Positions 17,422 through 28,925 of a stretch of 64,000 nt of DNA are shown one piece after another (position 1 is the first letter of the stretch; each line of letters starts with the position of its first letter). Source of the DNA: JAMXLO01 sp963719805 (GTDB lineage Bacteria; Pseudomonadota; Alphaproteobacteria; Acetobacterales; Acetobacteraceae); contig CAVRDF010000008.1 in assembly GCA_963719805.1 (NCBI GenBank), positions 1,364,001 to 1,428,000 on the forward strand, read 5' to 3'. The notes beneath the pieces were generated by a model. It did no database searches. It had not been told where the DNA came from and saw only the letters and a list, made by a program, of their open reading frames with translations. The translations under genes were made by a program, and so were the position numbers.

Positions 17422-18473
17422 GGCACCAGCACTCCGGCCGCAGGAATTGGGCTCGGGTCTTTGCCGCTTCGGCTCTCCTGCGCCTTCGCCACCACCGCAG
17501 CCTGCAGCGTCCGCAATACCTCCGGCACGCCCTGGCCGGTCGCGCCCGACAGCAGCATGACCGGCCGCCCGGATGCCTTCGCCAGCGCCGTCCGCCGCGC
17601 CGACGCCTCGCGCGCAGTCATCGCATCGGCCTTGTTCAAGCCGATCAGTTCCGGCTTGCCGGCCAGCCCGCCATCATACGCCGCCAGTTCGTCGCGCACC
17701 GTCCGCCACGCCCGCACCACATCGCCCGCCGCGCCATCCACCAGATGCAGCAGCACCGCGCAGCGCTCGACATGGCCGAGGAACCGCGTGCCCAGCCCGG
17801 CGCCCTCGGATGCGCCCTCGATCAGGCCGGGAATGTCCGCCACCACGAACTCCTCCGCCGCGGACAGCCGCACCACCCCCAACTGCGGATGCAGCGTGGT
17901 GAACGGATAGTCCGCGATCTTTGGCCGCGCCGCCGAAACCGCCGCCAGAAAGGTCGATTTCCCGGCATTTGGCAGGCCGACCAGCCCCACGTCGGCGATC
18001 AGCTTCAGCCGCAGCCATACCGAGCGTTCCTCGCCCGGCCAGCCTTTGTCCGCTCGGCGCGGTGCCCGGTTGGTCGACGACTTGTAGTGCGTGTTGCCAA
18101 ACCCGCCGTCTCCGCCACGCAGCAGCAGCACACGCCGCCCCGGCGCGTCCAGGTCCGCCAGCAGCGTTTCCCGGTCCTCCGCCAATACCTGCGTGCCCAC
18201 CGGAACCTTGATCAACACGTCCGGCGCGCCCGCCCCGGTCTTGTCCGACCCTGCACCGTTGCCGCCCTTCCTGGCGCGGAAATGCTGCGAATAGCGGAAG
18301 TCGATCAGGGTGTTCAGGTTCTGCGCCGCCTCGAGGACGATGTCGCCACCCTTGCCGCCATTGCCGCCATCCGGGCCGCCGAACTCGATGTATTTCTCCC
18401 GGCGGAACGCAACCACGCCGTCGCCGCCGTCACCGGAGCGCAGGTGGATCTTGGCCTCGTCGAGAAACTTCAT
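17418..18473 (-). CDS. obgE: Obg/CgtA GTPase
   Basis: Ribosome-associated GTPase in 50S assembly and stress control. 351 residues: glycine-rich Obg domain (FLDEAKIHLRSGDGGDGVVA, GGPDGGNGGKGGD, GGDGGFGN) then a G domain with GLPNAGKST, DIPGLIEGA and NKAD. The extra C-terminal OCT domain of some species is absent, as in most Alphaproteobacteria. ATG 18473 is chosen because MKFLDEAKI is the conserved start. It sits between rpmA and proB, the standard alphaproteobacterial order. Confidence 0.96.
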   Translation of the reverse strand: MKFLDEAKIHLRSGDGGDGVVAFRREKYIEFGGPDGGNGGKGGDIVLEAAQNLNTLIDFRYSQHFRARKGGNGAGSDKTGAGAPDVLIKVPVGTQVLAEDRETLLADLDAPGRRVLLLRGGDGGFGNTHYKSSTNRAPRRADKGWPGEERSVWLRLKLIADVGLVGLPNAGKSTFLAAVSAARPKIADYPFTTLHPQLGVVRLSAAEEFVVADIPGLIEGASEGAGLGTRFLGHVERCAVLLHLVDGAAGDVVRAWRTVRDELAAYDGGLAGKPELIGLNKADAMTAREASARRTALAKASGRPVMLLSGATGQGVPEVLRTLQAAVVAKAQESRSGKDPSPIPAAGVLVP

Positions 18474-18491
18474 CGGATGCTCCAACGAAAA

Positions 18492-18517
18492 CGGGGGCCG
18501 GCTGGCGCCGACCCCCG
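18492..18517 (-). terminator. Rho-independent terminator-like hairpin after rpmA
   Basis: On the minus strand a strong GC stem (CGGGGGTCGGCGCC pairing with GGCCGGCCCCCG, one mismatch) is followed by TTTTCG. It lies in the 71-base gap between rpmA and obgE and could end or attenuate the ribosomal-protein transcript before obgE. Confidence 0.6.
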
Positions 18518-18544
18518 CTCCAAACGCAATAGGGTCCCGGCGCC

Positions 18545-18814
18545 TTACTCGGCGGCAGCCGGCAGCGGTGCCACGGACACGTGCACCCGATCGTCCGAGC
18601 GGCGCTTGAACTCGACCTTGCCGTCGATCAGCGCAAAGATCGTGTGGTCCTTGCCGAGGCCGACATTGGTACCCGGCTTCCACTTGGTGCCGCGCTGGCG
18701 AACGATGATGTTGCCGGCCACCACAGCCTCGCCACCGAACTTCTTGATGCCGAGCCGCCGGCCCGCCGTATCGCGGCCGTTGCGCGAGGACCCGCCTGCT
18801 TTTTTGTGTGCCAT
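18545..18814 (-). CDS. rpmA: 50S ribosomal protein bL27
   Basis: 89-residue large-subunit protein. Begins MAHKKAGGSSRNGRDTAGRR, the conserved N-terminus that reaches the peptidyl-transferase centre, with no cleavable Firmicutes-type extension. Continues GGEAVVAGNIIVRQRGT and GLGKDHTIFALIDG. It follows rplU by 6 bases, the universal pairing. Confidence 0.97.
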   Translation of the reverse strand: MAHKKAGGSSRNGRDTAGRRLGIKKFGGEAVVAGNIIVRQRGTKWKPGTNVGLGKDHTIFALIDGKVEFKRRSDDRVHVSVAPLPAAAE

Positions 18815-18820
18815 GCGCCC

Positions 18821-19255
18821 TTACTCCTGCGCGTTCTCGACTGCTTCCGGCGCGACGCCGGACACCACCGCGAGGCTCTCCGTGGCGTCCACCGCTGCGG
18901 CTTCCGGCTCGACGGCCGCCTCGGCCACCAGTGCCTGCCCGTCCTTGGCGAAGCCGGCGATGCGCAGCACGGTGACGTGCTGGCGATGGCCGTTCCTGCG
19001 CCGGCTGTTCTGCCGCCGCCGCTTCTTGAAGATGATGACCTTGTCCAGCCGGTCCTGCGCGATCACCGTCGCGGTGACCGAGGCGCCAGCCACGGTGGGC
19101 GCGCCCAGCGTCAGGCCGCCGTCATTGGTGCCAACGGCAAGGATGTCGGTGAAGGTGACGGTGGCCCCCGGCTCCGCCTCCAGCTTCTCGACCTTCAGTA
19201 CCGCATTTGGCGTCACCCGGTACTGCTTCCCGCCGGTGCGGATTACTGCGAACAT
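18821..19255 (-). CDS. rplU: 50S ribosomal protein bL21 with C-terminal extension
   Basis: 144 residues. The first ~105 are canonical bL21: MFAVIRTGGKQYRVTP, then KVIIFKKRRRQNSRRRNGHR, the rRNA-binding basic patch. The last ~40 residues form an Ala/Glu/Val-rich acidic tail (EAAVEPEAAAVDATES) beyond the usual ~103-residue protein. Such tails occur in some Alphaproteobacteria. ATG 19255 selected over an in-frame ATG five codons upstream. It heads the rplU-rpmA transcript. Confidence 0.95.
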   Translation of the reverse strand: MFAVIRTGGKQYRVTPNAVLKVEKLEAEPGATVTFTDILAVGTNDGGLTLGAPTVAGASVTATVIAQDRLDKVIIFKKRRRQNSRRRNGHRQHVTVLRIAGFAKDGQALVAEAAVEPEAAAVDATESLAVVSGVAPEAVENAQE

Positions 19256-19445
19256 CTCACGAATTCCCAAAACCGCGCGGGCCGTCGGGACAAGCCCGCG
19301 GCCGGAGAGCGGCGGTTATAGCGGCCGGCGCGCCAGTGTCAACGCACGCGCCTTGTTGGCCGCCCTTCCGATAAGGAATTGATTAAGGTGTTGCCGTCAC
19401 CTTCGTTTCCCGCAATAGCGTGCGGATCGAAGCGTGGAGGTAATG
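19256..19445. promoter_or_regulatory. Divergent promoter region between rplU and dppA
   Basis: 190 bases separate the two oppositely oriented genes, so both promoters must lie here or in flanking coding DNA. I see no sure -35/-10 pair. GGAGG just before 19443 serves dppA. Nothing else recognisable. Confidence 0.5.
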
Positions 19446-21049
<1,604 letters not shown>

Positions 21050-21062
21050 CTGCTCTCCGCTT

Positions 21063-21145
21063 GTCATTGCGAGCGAAGCGAAGCAATCCAGTTGTCGGTA
21101 CCATGAACACCTGGATTGCCGCGCCGCTTCGCTCCTCGTAATGAC
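21063..21145. repeat. REP-like inverted repeat between dppA and dppB
   Basis: GTCATTGCGAGCGAAGCGAA at 21063 opens a 29-base arm whose imperfect complement, ending CTCGTAATGAC, closes at 21145. About 20 bases lie in the loop. GTCATTGCGAGCGAAGC is a widespread dispersed palindrome in Alphaproteobacteria. Between a binding-protein gene and its permease such hairpins commonly stabilise the upstream mRNA, giving more binding protein than permease. Confidence 0.75.
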
Positions 21146-21154
21146 GCGCACCAG

Positions 21155-22160
21155 ATGCTCCGCTTTCTGATCACACGGATCAGCGTCATCGTGCCGACCT
21201 TCGTCGCCGTGACGTTCCTGAGCTTCCTGCTGATCCACCTCGTCCCCGGCGACCCGATCGAGGTCCGCTCCGGCGAGCACGGCATCACGCCGGAGCGTCT
21301 CGCGGAATTGCGCCACGAGTTCGGGCTCGACCAGCCGCTCTGGCAGCAGTTCCTGCATTACGAAAAGCAGGTCGCTCAGCGGCGATCTCGGCACTTCGAT
21401 CCTCACCCAGGATTCGGTCTGGCGCGAGTTCACCACGCTGTTCCCGGCAACGATCGAACTGTCGGTCTGCGCCATCCTGTTCGCCATGCTCGTCGGCCTG
21501 CCGCTCGGCGTGCTGGCCGCCGTCCGCCGCGGCACCGCGTTCGACTACGGACTGATGGGCGTTTCCGTCACCGGCGCCTCGATGCCGATCTTCTGGTGGG
21601 GCCTGATGGTGATCCTGCTGTTCTCCGTCAGCCTCGGCTGGACGCCGGTATCCGGCCGCATCAGCGACGCGCTACTTCGTCGAACCGATCACCGGCTTCA
21701 TGCTGATCGATTGCTGGTACTCCGACGATGCCGGCGCCTGCGTGTCCGCCGCCAGCCACCTGATCCTGCCGACGATCGTGCTCGGCACCATGCCGCTCGC
21801 GGTCGTCGCGCGCATGACGCGCTCCGCGATGCTTGAGGTGCTGGGCGAGGACTACATCCGCACCGCGCGCGCCAAAGGCCTCAGCGCGCCGCGCGTCGTC
21901 GTGGTGCACGCGCTGCGCAATGCGCTGATCCCGGTGGTCACCGTGATCGGCTTGCAGGTCGGCGCGCTGCTGGGCGGCGCGATCCTCACCGAGACGATTT
22001 TCGCCTGGCCCGGCGTCGGCCACTGGCTGGTGGAAGCGTGCAGCGCCGCGACTATCCGGTGCTGCAGGGCGGCACGCTGCTGATCGCCACGCTGGTGATG
22101 CTGGTCAATCTCGGCGTCGACCTCACCTACGGCCTGCTCAATCCGCGGATCCGCCGCTGA
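21155..22160 (+). pseudogene. dppB: Dipeptide ABC transporter permease DppB (frame-shifted)
   Basis: Inner-membrane permease. Starts MLRFLITRISVIVPTFVAVTF and carries LVPGDPIEVRSGE, typical of DppB. Extra bases near 21373 and 21674 and a missing base near 22038 break the frame. Intervening segments are well preserved: MLVGLPLGVLAAVRRG, TMPLAVVARMTRSAMLEVLG with the EDYIRTARAKG coupling loop, and LTETIFAWPGVGHWLVEA. After the last correction it ends VDLTYGLLNPRIRR, with TGA overlapping the dppC ATG. About 335 residues when joined, with roughly six membrane helices. Confidence 0.85.
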
Positions 22161-23040
22161 TGTCGGCGCCGACCGTCGTCGCCGATGCCCGGCAGCTGCG
22201 CCTGTTCTGGCGCGCTTCGCTCAGAACCGCGGCGCAGTCATCGGACTGTCGTGATGCTGCTGCTGATCGCTTGCGCTGCTCGCCGACGTGATCGCGCCGC
22301 ATTCACCGATCGAGCAGTTCCGCACCACTTCCTGACACCGCCGGTCTGGGAGCAGGGCGGCGACAGCGAGTTCCTGCTCGGCACCGACGATGTCGGGCGC
22401 GACCTGCTGGCCCGGCTGATCTACGGCGCGCGGCTGTCGCTGCTGATCGGCTTCTCGGTGGTCACGCTGTCGCTCAACTGCGGCATCGTGCTCGGCCTGA
22501 CCGCGGCGTTCGCCGGCGGCGCGATCGACATGGCGATCATGCGGCTGATGGACATCGTGCTGGTGTTCCCCAGCCTGCTGCTGGCCATCGTCATCGTGGC
22601 CATCCTCGGTCCCGGGCTGTTCAACGCCATGATCGCGGTCGCCATCGTCACGCTTGCCCAGCTACACGCGCCTGACCCGCGCCGCCGCACTGTCCGAACT
22701 GGCGCGCGACTACGTCACCGCGACGCGCTGCGCCGGCGCCGGCACGCTGCGTCTGATGTTCGACACCGTGCTGCCGAACTGCCTCGCGCCGCTGATCGTG
22801 CAGGCGACGCTCGGGTTTTCCACCGCCATCCTGGACGCCGCGGCGCTCGGCTTTCTCGGCCTCGGCGCGCAGCCGCCGACGCCCGAATGGGGCACCATGC
22901 TGGCCGGCGCGCTGCAGTTCTATCAGCGCGCCTGGTGGGTGCTGGCGTTCCCCGGTCTTGCCATCCTGCTCACCGTGCTGGCCTTCAACCTGTTCGGCGA
23001 TGGCCTGCGCGATGCGCTCGATCCGAAGCTGAAGCGCTGA
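22160..23040 (+). pseudogene. dppC: Dipeptide ABC transporter permease DppC (frame-shifted)
   Basis: Second permease of the complex. The N-terminal ~60 codons need about four corrections, near 22214, 22248, 22269 and 22333, mostly single missing bases. The body then reads GTDDVGRDLLARLIYGARLSL, the DppC signature, and LMDIVLVFPSLLLAIVI. One extra T near 22656 precedes PSYTRLTRAAALSELARDYV, the coupling loop. The end, GDGLRDALDPKLKR, is typical. Overlaps dppB and dppD by one base each (TGATG), so translation is coupled. Confidence 0.85.
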
Positions 23041-24018
23041 TGGCGCTGCTCGAAATCCGCAACCTGGTCGTCGAATTCACCACCGCTCGCGGCGTGTTCC
23101 GCGCCGTCGATGGCCTCGACCTCACCCTCGACACCGGTTCCATCGTCGGCATCGTGGGCGAATCCGGCTCCGGCAAGAGCGTCGCCATGCTCGCGGTGAT
23201 GGGCCTGATCGCCTGGCCGGGCCGCGTGAGCGCAGACGCTTTGCGCTTCGCCGGCGTCGATCTGCTGCATCTGTCGCCGCGCCAGCGCCGCCGCCTGATC
23301 GGCAAGGACATGGCGATGGTGTTCCAGGAGCCGACATCCTCGCTCAACCCGTGCTATCCGGTCGGCTGGCAGATCGCCGAAAGCTTGCGCGCGCATCATC
23401 AGGTCGATCGCCGCGCCGTCCGCGAACTGGTGATCGATCTGCTGCGCCAGGTGGGCATTCCCGCGCCGGAAACGCCGGCTCGGCGCTTTCCCGCATCAGC
23501 TCTCCGGCGGCATGAACCAGCGCGTGATGATCGCCATGGCCATCGCCTGCAATCCGCTGCTGCTGATCGCCGACGAACCGACCACCGCGCTCGATGTCAC
23601 CATCCAGAAGCAGATCCTTGAGCTGCTCGTGTCATTGCAGCGCGAACGCGGCATGGCACTGGTGCTGATCACCCACGACATGGGCGTGGTGGCCGAGACC
23701 GCGCACCGCGTGCAGGTGATGTACGCCGGCCAGATGCTTGAGGAAGCGCCCACCGAACGGCTGTTCGCGGCGCCCTGCCATCCGTATACGGCCGCCTTGC
23801 TGTCGGCATTGCCCGAACGCGCGGCTGGACCGCCAGCGCCTGCCGACGATACCCGGCGTCGTGCCTGGCATCGACGACAGACCAGCCGGCTGCGTGTTCC
23901 ATCCGCGCTGCAGCTTCGCCGACGAGACCTGCACCATGCAGGCGCCTGCGATCACGCCTTCCGCGATCGGACGCGTGCGCTGCTTCCATCCGTTGTCGAA
24001 GCCGCCATGCCAGCCTTG

Positions 24019-24019
<1 letters not shown>
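23040..24019 (+). pseudogene. dppD: Dipeptide ABC transporter ATPase DppD (frame-shifted)
   Basis: ATP-binding subunit. Walker A GESGSGKS at about residues 40-47, Q-loop MVFQEPTSSLNP, signature LSGGMNQRV, Walker B LLLIADEPTTALDV, H-loop ITHDMG, and the C-terminal oligopeptide-transporter domain with the Cys-containing GCVFHPRCSFADETC. Extra bases near 23474 (before FPHQLSGG) and 23825 (after ALPERA) split it into three frames. About 325 residues when joined. Confidence 0.85.
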
Positions 24020-24976
<957 letters not shown>

Positions 24977-25017
24977 ACGCGTCTGCTCGCGATCGCGTCA
25001 CCCACGCCGTGCCCACG

Positions 25018-25695
25018 TCACGGTGGCGGGACCACCGCGTAGTACAATCCGTTCGCGCCGTACGCTGGAGCCAGCCAGGTCCCGCCGCCACACTCATAGC
25101 GTTGAAGCACTGGCCGATACGCACAGCCCGCAGGCAACGCGCCATACGCCGCGGGCGGAGCCGCCGCCGCTGCGGCATAACTTGTCGCGGCAGCGGCAGC
25201 GCCAACCGTGGCTCCTACCGCCACCCCGGCTGCGGCGGCACCCCAGGCGGCACTGCCGCAATTGTAGCACGAGCCGCCGTAGTAATTGGCAACGGTAGGC
25301 TGATGATAGTAGGCGCCATACGACGTGGTCGTTGTCCCATAGTAGCCAGTGTGCTCCGCTCCCGTCGTGGTAACGCCGGTGCTGTGATAGTAGCCGCCGT
25401 AGTCGCTGGCATGGTACGCACCCTGCGAATTCGCCGCACTGCCATGCCAGTAGCCACCTGCGTCGCTTTCATGCGCGGCACCACCGGCACCAACCTGTGT
25501 GCTATGTTCGTAACCACCATAATCGCTGGAGTGCGACATACCCTGCGACGTTACGGTGGTCGAATGCTGCCATCCGCCGGCGTCACCCCCGCGCGTGAAG
25601 CCGCCGCCGGAATAGCCATGCATCCAGGCCCCGGCCGACATCGGCGCGGCTGCAGTTGCAAGCAACGTGGCAATCACCAAGGATTTGCTTCGCAT
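25018..25695 (-). CDS. Secreted Gly/Tyr/His/Ala-rich repeat protein
   Basis: 225 residues. A signal peptide (MRSKSLVIATLLATAAAPMS, then AGA) is followed by four tandem 20-residue repeats of the form GGYxHSTxVxxxGAxHxSDY, then a Tyr/Thr patch and a Cys-containing NYYGGSCYNCGSAAWG segment. A Gly/Ala helix-like stretch (AAAAGVAVGATVGAAAAATS) precedes the Cys-bearing C-terminus CAYRPVLQRYECGGGTW. I know no named function. The Gly-zipper and repeats suggest an envelope or extracellular matrix protein. It lies 19 bases after the DUF2092 gene and is probably co-transcribed. Confidence 0.8.
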   Translation of the reverse strand: MRSKSLVIATLLATAAAPMSAGAWMHGYSGGGFTRGGDAGGWQHSTTVTSQGMSHSSDYGGYEHSTQVGAGGAAHESDAGGYWHGSAANSQGAYHASDYGGYYHSTGVTTTGAEHTGYYGTTTTSYGAYYHQPTVANYYGGSCYNCGSAAWGAAAAGVAVGATVGAAAAATSYAAAAAAPPAAYGALPAGCAYRPVLQRYECGGGTWLAPAYGANGLYYAVVPPP

Positions 25696-25714
25696 ATCGG
25701 TGCTCCTCCCGCTT

Positions 25715-26524
25715 TCAGGGCTTCGATGCAGGCCGGCCAGGCGCCGGCATGGGCGTACCAGGCGGATGGAACGGAATACGGGTTCCATGCGCCGCCTTGT
25801 CAGAACTGAACGTACTGACATCGGCCGCATCCATCAGGTGCCAGTCGGAATACTGGGTCTGATACAGCGCGTGCGCCGGCTCGTGCGGATATACGACCCG
25901 CACCATCCTGGGCAGATGATCGTCCGCACCGATCCACAATTCAGCCTGCATGTTCTCGCCAGCCACAGCGATCATGTCCGTCGTCGTGCCGCCGACCACA
26001 TGTGATTGACCGACATAGAAGGCTGAGTCGATGCCCTCCTTCTCGAATACATTACAGGGCTTTGACAGAATGACATCAGCAAACGGGAAAAAGATCGCCG
26101 CCGTGTTCCATGCCGCATCCACCATCTCGTCAATGGTCGGCGGCGCGTCCGCCATAGCCACCATATCGACGGATGGCACGTAAACCATCATCGTCTTGCC
26201 GTCATAATAGAACTCGTCCGGCACACCATCTCCAGGCGTGACCACACGCAGCTTGTCCGGCCGCTGCATGGTGACCCGATTGAGCACCGCATAGTACAGC
26301 GGCTGCCCGTTTCGTGCCGCCTTTTCGTATGTGTTCACCGCGGTGAACGACATCGCCTTGGCGCCCTCCAAGGTGGCACAGGCCGATTTCAGCACCTCAA
26401 CCGCCTTCGGCTCGATTGGCGGCCGTTCGGCCGAGGGTGACGGCGCCGGCGTCTGCTGGCCGTACGCCAGGGTCGATGACAGGAACGCTGCCTGAAGCGT
26501 CAACCCGAATAGCTGCATCTTCAT
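25715..26524 (-). CDS. DUF2092 domain periplasmic protein
   Basis: About 269 residues with signal peptide MKMQLFGLTLQAAFLSSTLA. The DUF2092 body is evident: VLKSACATLEGAKAMSFTAV, TMQRPDKLRVVTPGDG, FYYDGKTMMVYVP and LWIGADDHLPRMVRVVYP. The fold resembles LolA/LolB-like lipoprotein carriers (family knowledge). Ends in a Pro-rich tail PPGTPMPAPGRPASKP. The ATG at 26524 is preferred over one 18 codons upstream because it begins the signal peptide. First gene of a two-gene envelope unit with the repeat protein. Confidence 0.85.
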   Translation of the reverse strand: MKMQLFGLTLQAAFLSSTLAYGQQTPAPSPSAERPPIEPKAVEVLKSACATLEGAKAMSFTAVNTYEKAARNGQPLYYAVLNRVTMQRPDKLRVVTPGDGVPDEFYYDGKTMMVYVPSVDMVAMADAPPTIDEMVDAAWNTAAIFFPFADVILSKPCNVFEKEGIDSAFYVGQSHVVGGTTTDMIAVAGENMQAELWIGADDHLPRMVRVVYPHEPAHALYQTQYSDWHLMDAADVSTFSSDKAAHGTRIPFHPPGTPMPAPGRPASKP

Positions 26525-26574
26525 TCTGTCACTCCAGAACCATTGGCCAACGTGCATCGCCACCGCCAGCGATC

Positions 26575-26859
26575 TCACGATCGCCGGGCTCTGTGCGCAA
26601 GTTCAACCGCCAGACCCGACCAGCGACAATTCGACGCGCCGGTTCTTTGCCCGCCCCTGCGGGTGCTGTTCGACGCGACCGGATCCGCATCACCGAATCC
26701 CTTTGCTGCCAGCAGATCAGGCTTGACGCCCTGTGTAATCAGAAACTGCATAACAGTGTCCGCGCGCTTTTGCGATAGTGCCTGGTTGGAGGTGTTGCGC
26801 GCCATCTGCGTCCGCGCATTGTCTTCGGCAATGTTTCGCTGGAGAACGTCGCGTAGCAC
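26575..26859 (-). pseudogene. OmpA-like C-terminal domain fragment
   Basis: The visible stretch SNQALSQKRADTVMQFLITQGV and LLAAKGFGDADPVASNST matches the peptidoglycan-binding OmpA domain. The expected ending GRAKNRRVELSLVGSG is present only in another frame, after a missing base near 26648. The N-terminal half of the domain (the GHTD motif) and any signal peptide are absent. It is therefore a truncated, frame-shifted remnant, presumably of an outer-membrane or lipoprotein gene. It is the most clearly decayed non-IS gene in this segment. Confidence 0.7.
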
Positions 26860-27072
26860 CTATCAATGCAAGCGCGGACTTTGAACCGCAATCTGCAAGC
26901 CGACGGCACCAGCTTCCGTCTGATCATAGATTTGCGCACTCTGCGTGATTTGCGGTGTCCGCTCAACGCAACCCGTTCCGATAGCGTATTGCCAACTACC
27001 GAAGTGCGCTATAGGCAGCGGGCCGATTCAAACTTGCCAACCACGCAACCAATTCCTGGAGATACCGATCTG

Positions 27073-28514
27073 ATGAAACCCACTCGCCGTCGTCTGGCGC
27101 GGCTGTCGTTGCTTGCCGCGCCGACCCTGCTTATGTCCCCGCGGCGCGGGATGGCACAGCTATCCGAGATGCCCGCGGCAGCCGCATCGGAAGCGCGCCA
27201 GATCGCGATCGACGCTTACGTCTATGGCTACTCGCTCATGACCACCGAGGTCACGCGCGTTCAGATGTCGAACGTGGCGAAGGCCGAGGGACTGCACGCA
27301 CCAACCGGGCAATTCATCAACGTCAAGCGCTATCCCCCGGCCAACTTCCGCGCCGTGTCAGCGCCGAACGCCGACACGCTCTATTCACTGGTCTGGCTCG
27401 ATCTCTCCGAGCCGCAGGTCTTCAGCCATCCCGCCATGGGTGATCGTTTCTACCTGTTCGAGATGACCGATCTCTGGATGACCGACTTTGCCTCGCCGGG
27501 CCAGCGCACCGCTGGCGGGAAGCTGCGTCCTATCTGCTCACCGGTCCGGGCTGGTCGGGCACCGTTCCGGACGGTGTTCAGCAGATCAAGTGCGCGACGC
27601 GCTACATGGTGATCCTCGGCCGCACGTATGCCGATGGGACCGATAAGGACTACGAGGCTGTCAACGCGCTGCAGGCGCAGTACCGGGTTGTCCCGCTCAG
27701 CGCCTACGGCAAGTCGTTCACCTACCATCCGCCTGCCGTCACCAAGCCAGGCTTCAGCATGACGGACGCGCCACAGAAGGTGCTGCTCGACATGCCGCTC
27801 GCCACATATTTCGCGATGATGGCGAAGCTGATGGGCAGCGCTGCGCCGGCGGCTCCAGAAGATGCGCCGATGCTCGCGCGCATGGCCAAGATCGGACTGG
27901 TGCCAGGCAAGCCGTTCGATGCCGCCAGGCTCGGGGCGCATGCCGCGGAGCTGAAGGATGTTCCGGCGACGGCACTGGCCCAAATCGAGGCCAACAAGCA
28001 GCGCATGGGCGGTGGTATCGTCAACGGCTGGGTGGTGACCAAGGGCCTTGGCGTGTACGGCACCGACTACATGAAGCGGGCCGTGGTTGCCGCATTCGGC
28101 TGGCCGGCGAACCTGCAAGAGGACGCTGTCTATCCGTACACCGAGAATGACAGCACCGGTCAAAAACTGAACGGAGCGCACAAGTACAAGCTGACGTTCG
28201 CCAAGGGCGAGACTCCGCCCGTGAAGGGCTTCTGGTCAATCACGATGTATGAAATCGACAAGGGCTGGTGGTTCGTGCCGAACCCGCTCAACCGGTTCGC
28301 CGCCAGCATGCGGAACAACCCGGCGTTCAATGCGGATGGCTCACTGACGCTGATGTTCCAGAACGAGTCACCGGGCAAGGACAAGGAGAACAACTGGCTT
28401 CCCGCGCCAAAGGGCGACTTCATTCTTATGCTGCGGATGTACTGGCCGAACCCGGCCAATCCGTCGATCCTCGATGGCTCCTGGAAGCCGCCGGTCGTTG
28501 AACGCGTTGCTTGA
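27073..28514 (+). pseudogene. DUF1254 domain exported protein (frame-interrupted)
   Basis: Starts MKPTRRRLARLSLLAAPTLL, a twin-arginine-like export signal. The DUF1254 part follows: AIDAYVYGYSLMTTEVTR, GQFINVKRYPPANFRAVS and APNADTLYSLVWLDLSEP. A missing base near 27517 shifts to the frame beginning SYLLTGPGWSGTVPDG. The rest is intact through the C-terminal domain (PFTENDSTG-type motif here YPYTENDSTGQKLNGAHKY, and FWSITMYE). Joined length about 480 is normal. Cellular role of DUF1254 proteins is unknown. A terminator follows. Confidence 0.82.
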
Positions 28515-28531
28515 TCCTCGTCGGAGACGCT

Positions 28532-28559
28532 ACCGGGCACATGGAGATCAGTGCCCGGT
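28532..28559 (+). terminator. Rho-independent terminator after the DUF1254 gene
   Basis: Perfect 9-base arms ACCGGGCAC / GTGCCCGGT around a 10-base loop, followed by CTTT, 18 bases past the stop codon. Confidence 0.75.
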
Positions 28560-28757
28560 CTTTGGCAGGCAACGGGGTCCTAATGTCGCACGCGGTTGGC
28601 CGCTTGACCCATTGCCCGCCTAGGCGCTCCTGCCTCCTGCTGATGGGTTCCATCGGCAGCTCGGTGGCCGCTTGCGACTCGTCGGAGTGGCGTCACTGAG
28701 ATTGTGGCCGTCAAGAGACAGGCCGGTGCTATGTGTGACTCGTGCTCGAGGAGCGGG

Positions 28758-28925
28758 GTGGCTTTGGAGATCACGCCGGAAATGATCCGGGCGGGAGTTG
28801 TGGAGCAGGACCCCTCTCATTTCGACGCAACCGATGAAGAGGAAGTGGGTGAACGTGCTATTGTCGTTTTTAAGGCCATGATGGCTTTGGCGAAAGGCTG
28901 TCCCGGAGCGCTAATATTTCCTTAG
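28758..28925 (+). CDS. Small hypothetical protein
   Basis: 55 residues if started at GTG 28758, which has GAGGAG just upstream; an in-frame ATG at 28731 is an alternative. The middle, EITPEMIRAGVVEQDPSHFD followed by an acidic turn and AIVVFKAMMAL, resembles short alphaproteobacterial and phage-associated proteins of the form ITPEMIxAG...VFxAM. Its last 56 bases overlap the convergent minus-strand gene, so one of the two ends may be wrong. Function unknown. Confidence 0.45.
   Translation: MALEITPEMIRAGVVEQDPSHFDATDEEEVGERAIVVFKAMMALAKGCPGALIFP

Noticed and set aside
17046..19382. 778-residue plus-strand open frame
   Set aside because: Crosses proB, obgE, rpmA and rplU antisense; Arg/Pro/Ala-rich product typical of GC-rich shadow frames.
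25018..25640. Possible CRISPR or DNA tandem repeat
   Set aside because: The periodicity is 60 bases and follows the protein repeat of a secreted protein; units differ at many third positions and there are no spacers.
28511..28699. 62-residue open frame after the DUF1254 gene
   Set aside because: It spans the terminator hairpin, has no ribosome site and no protein-like pattern.
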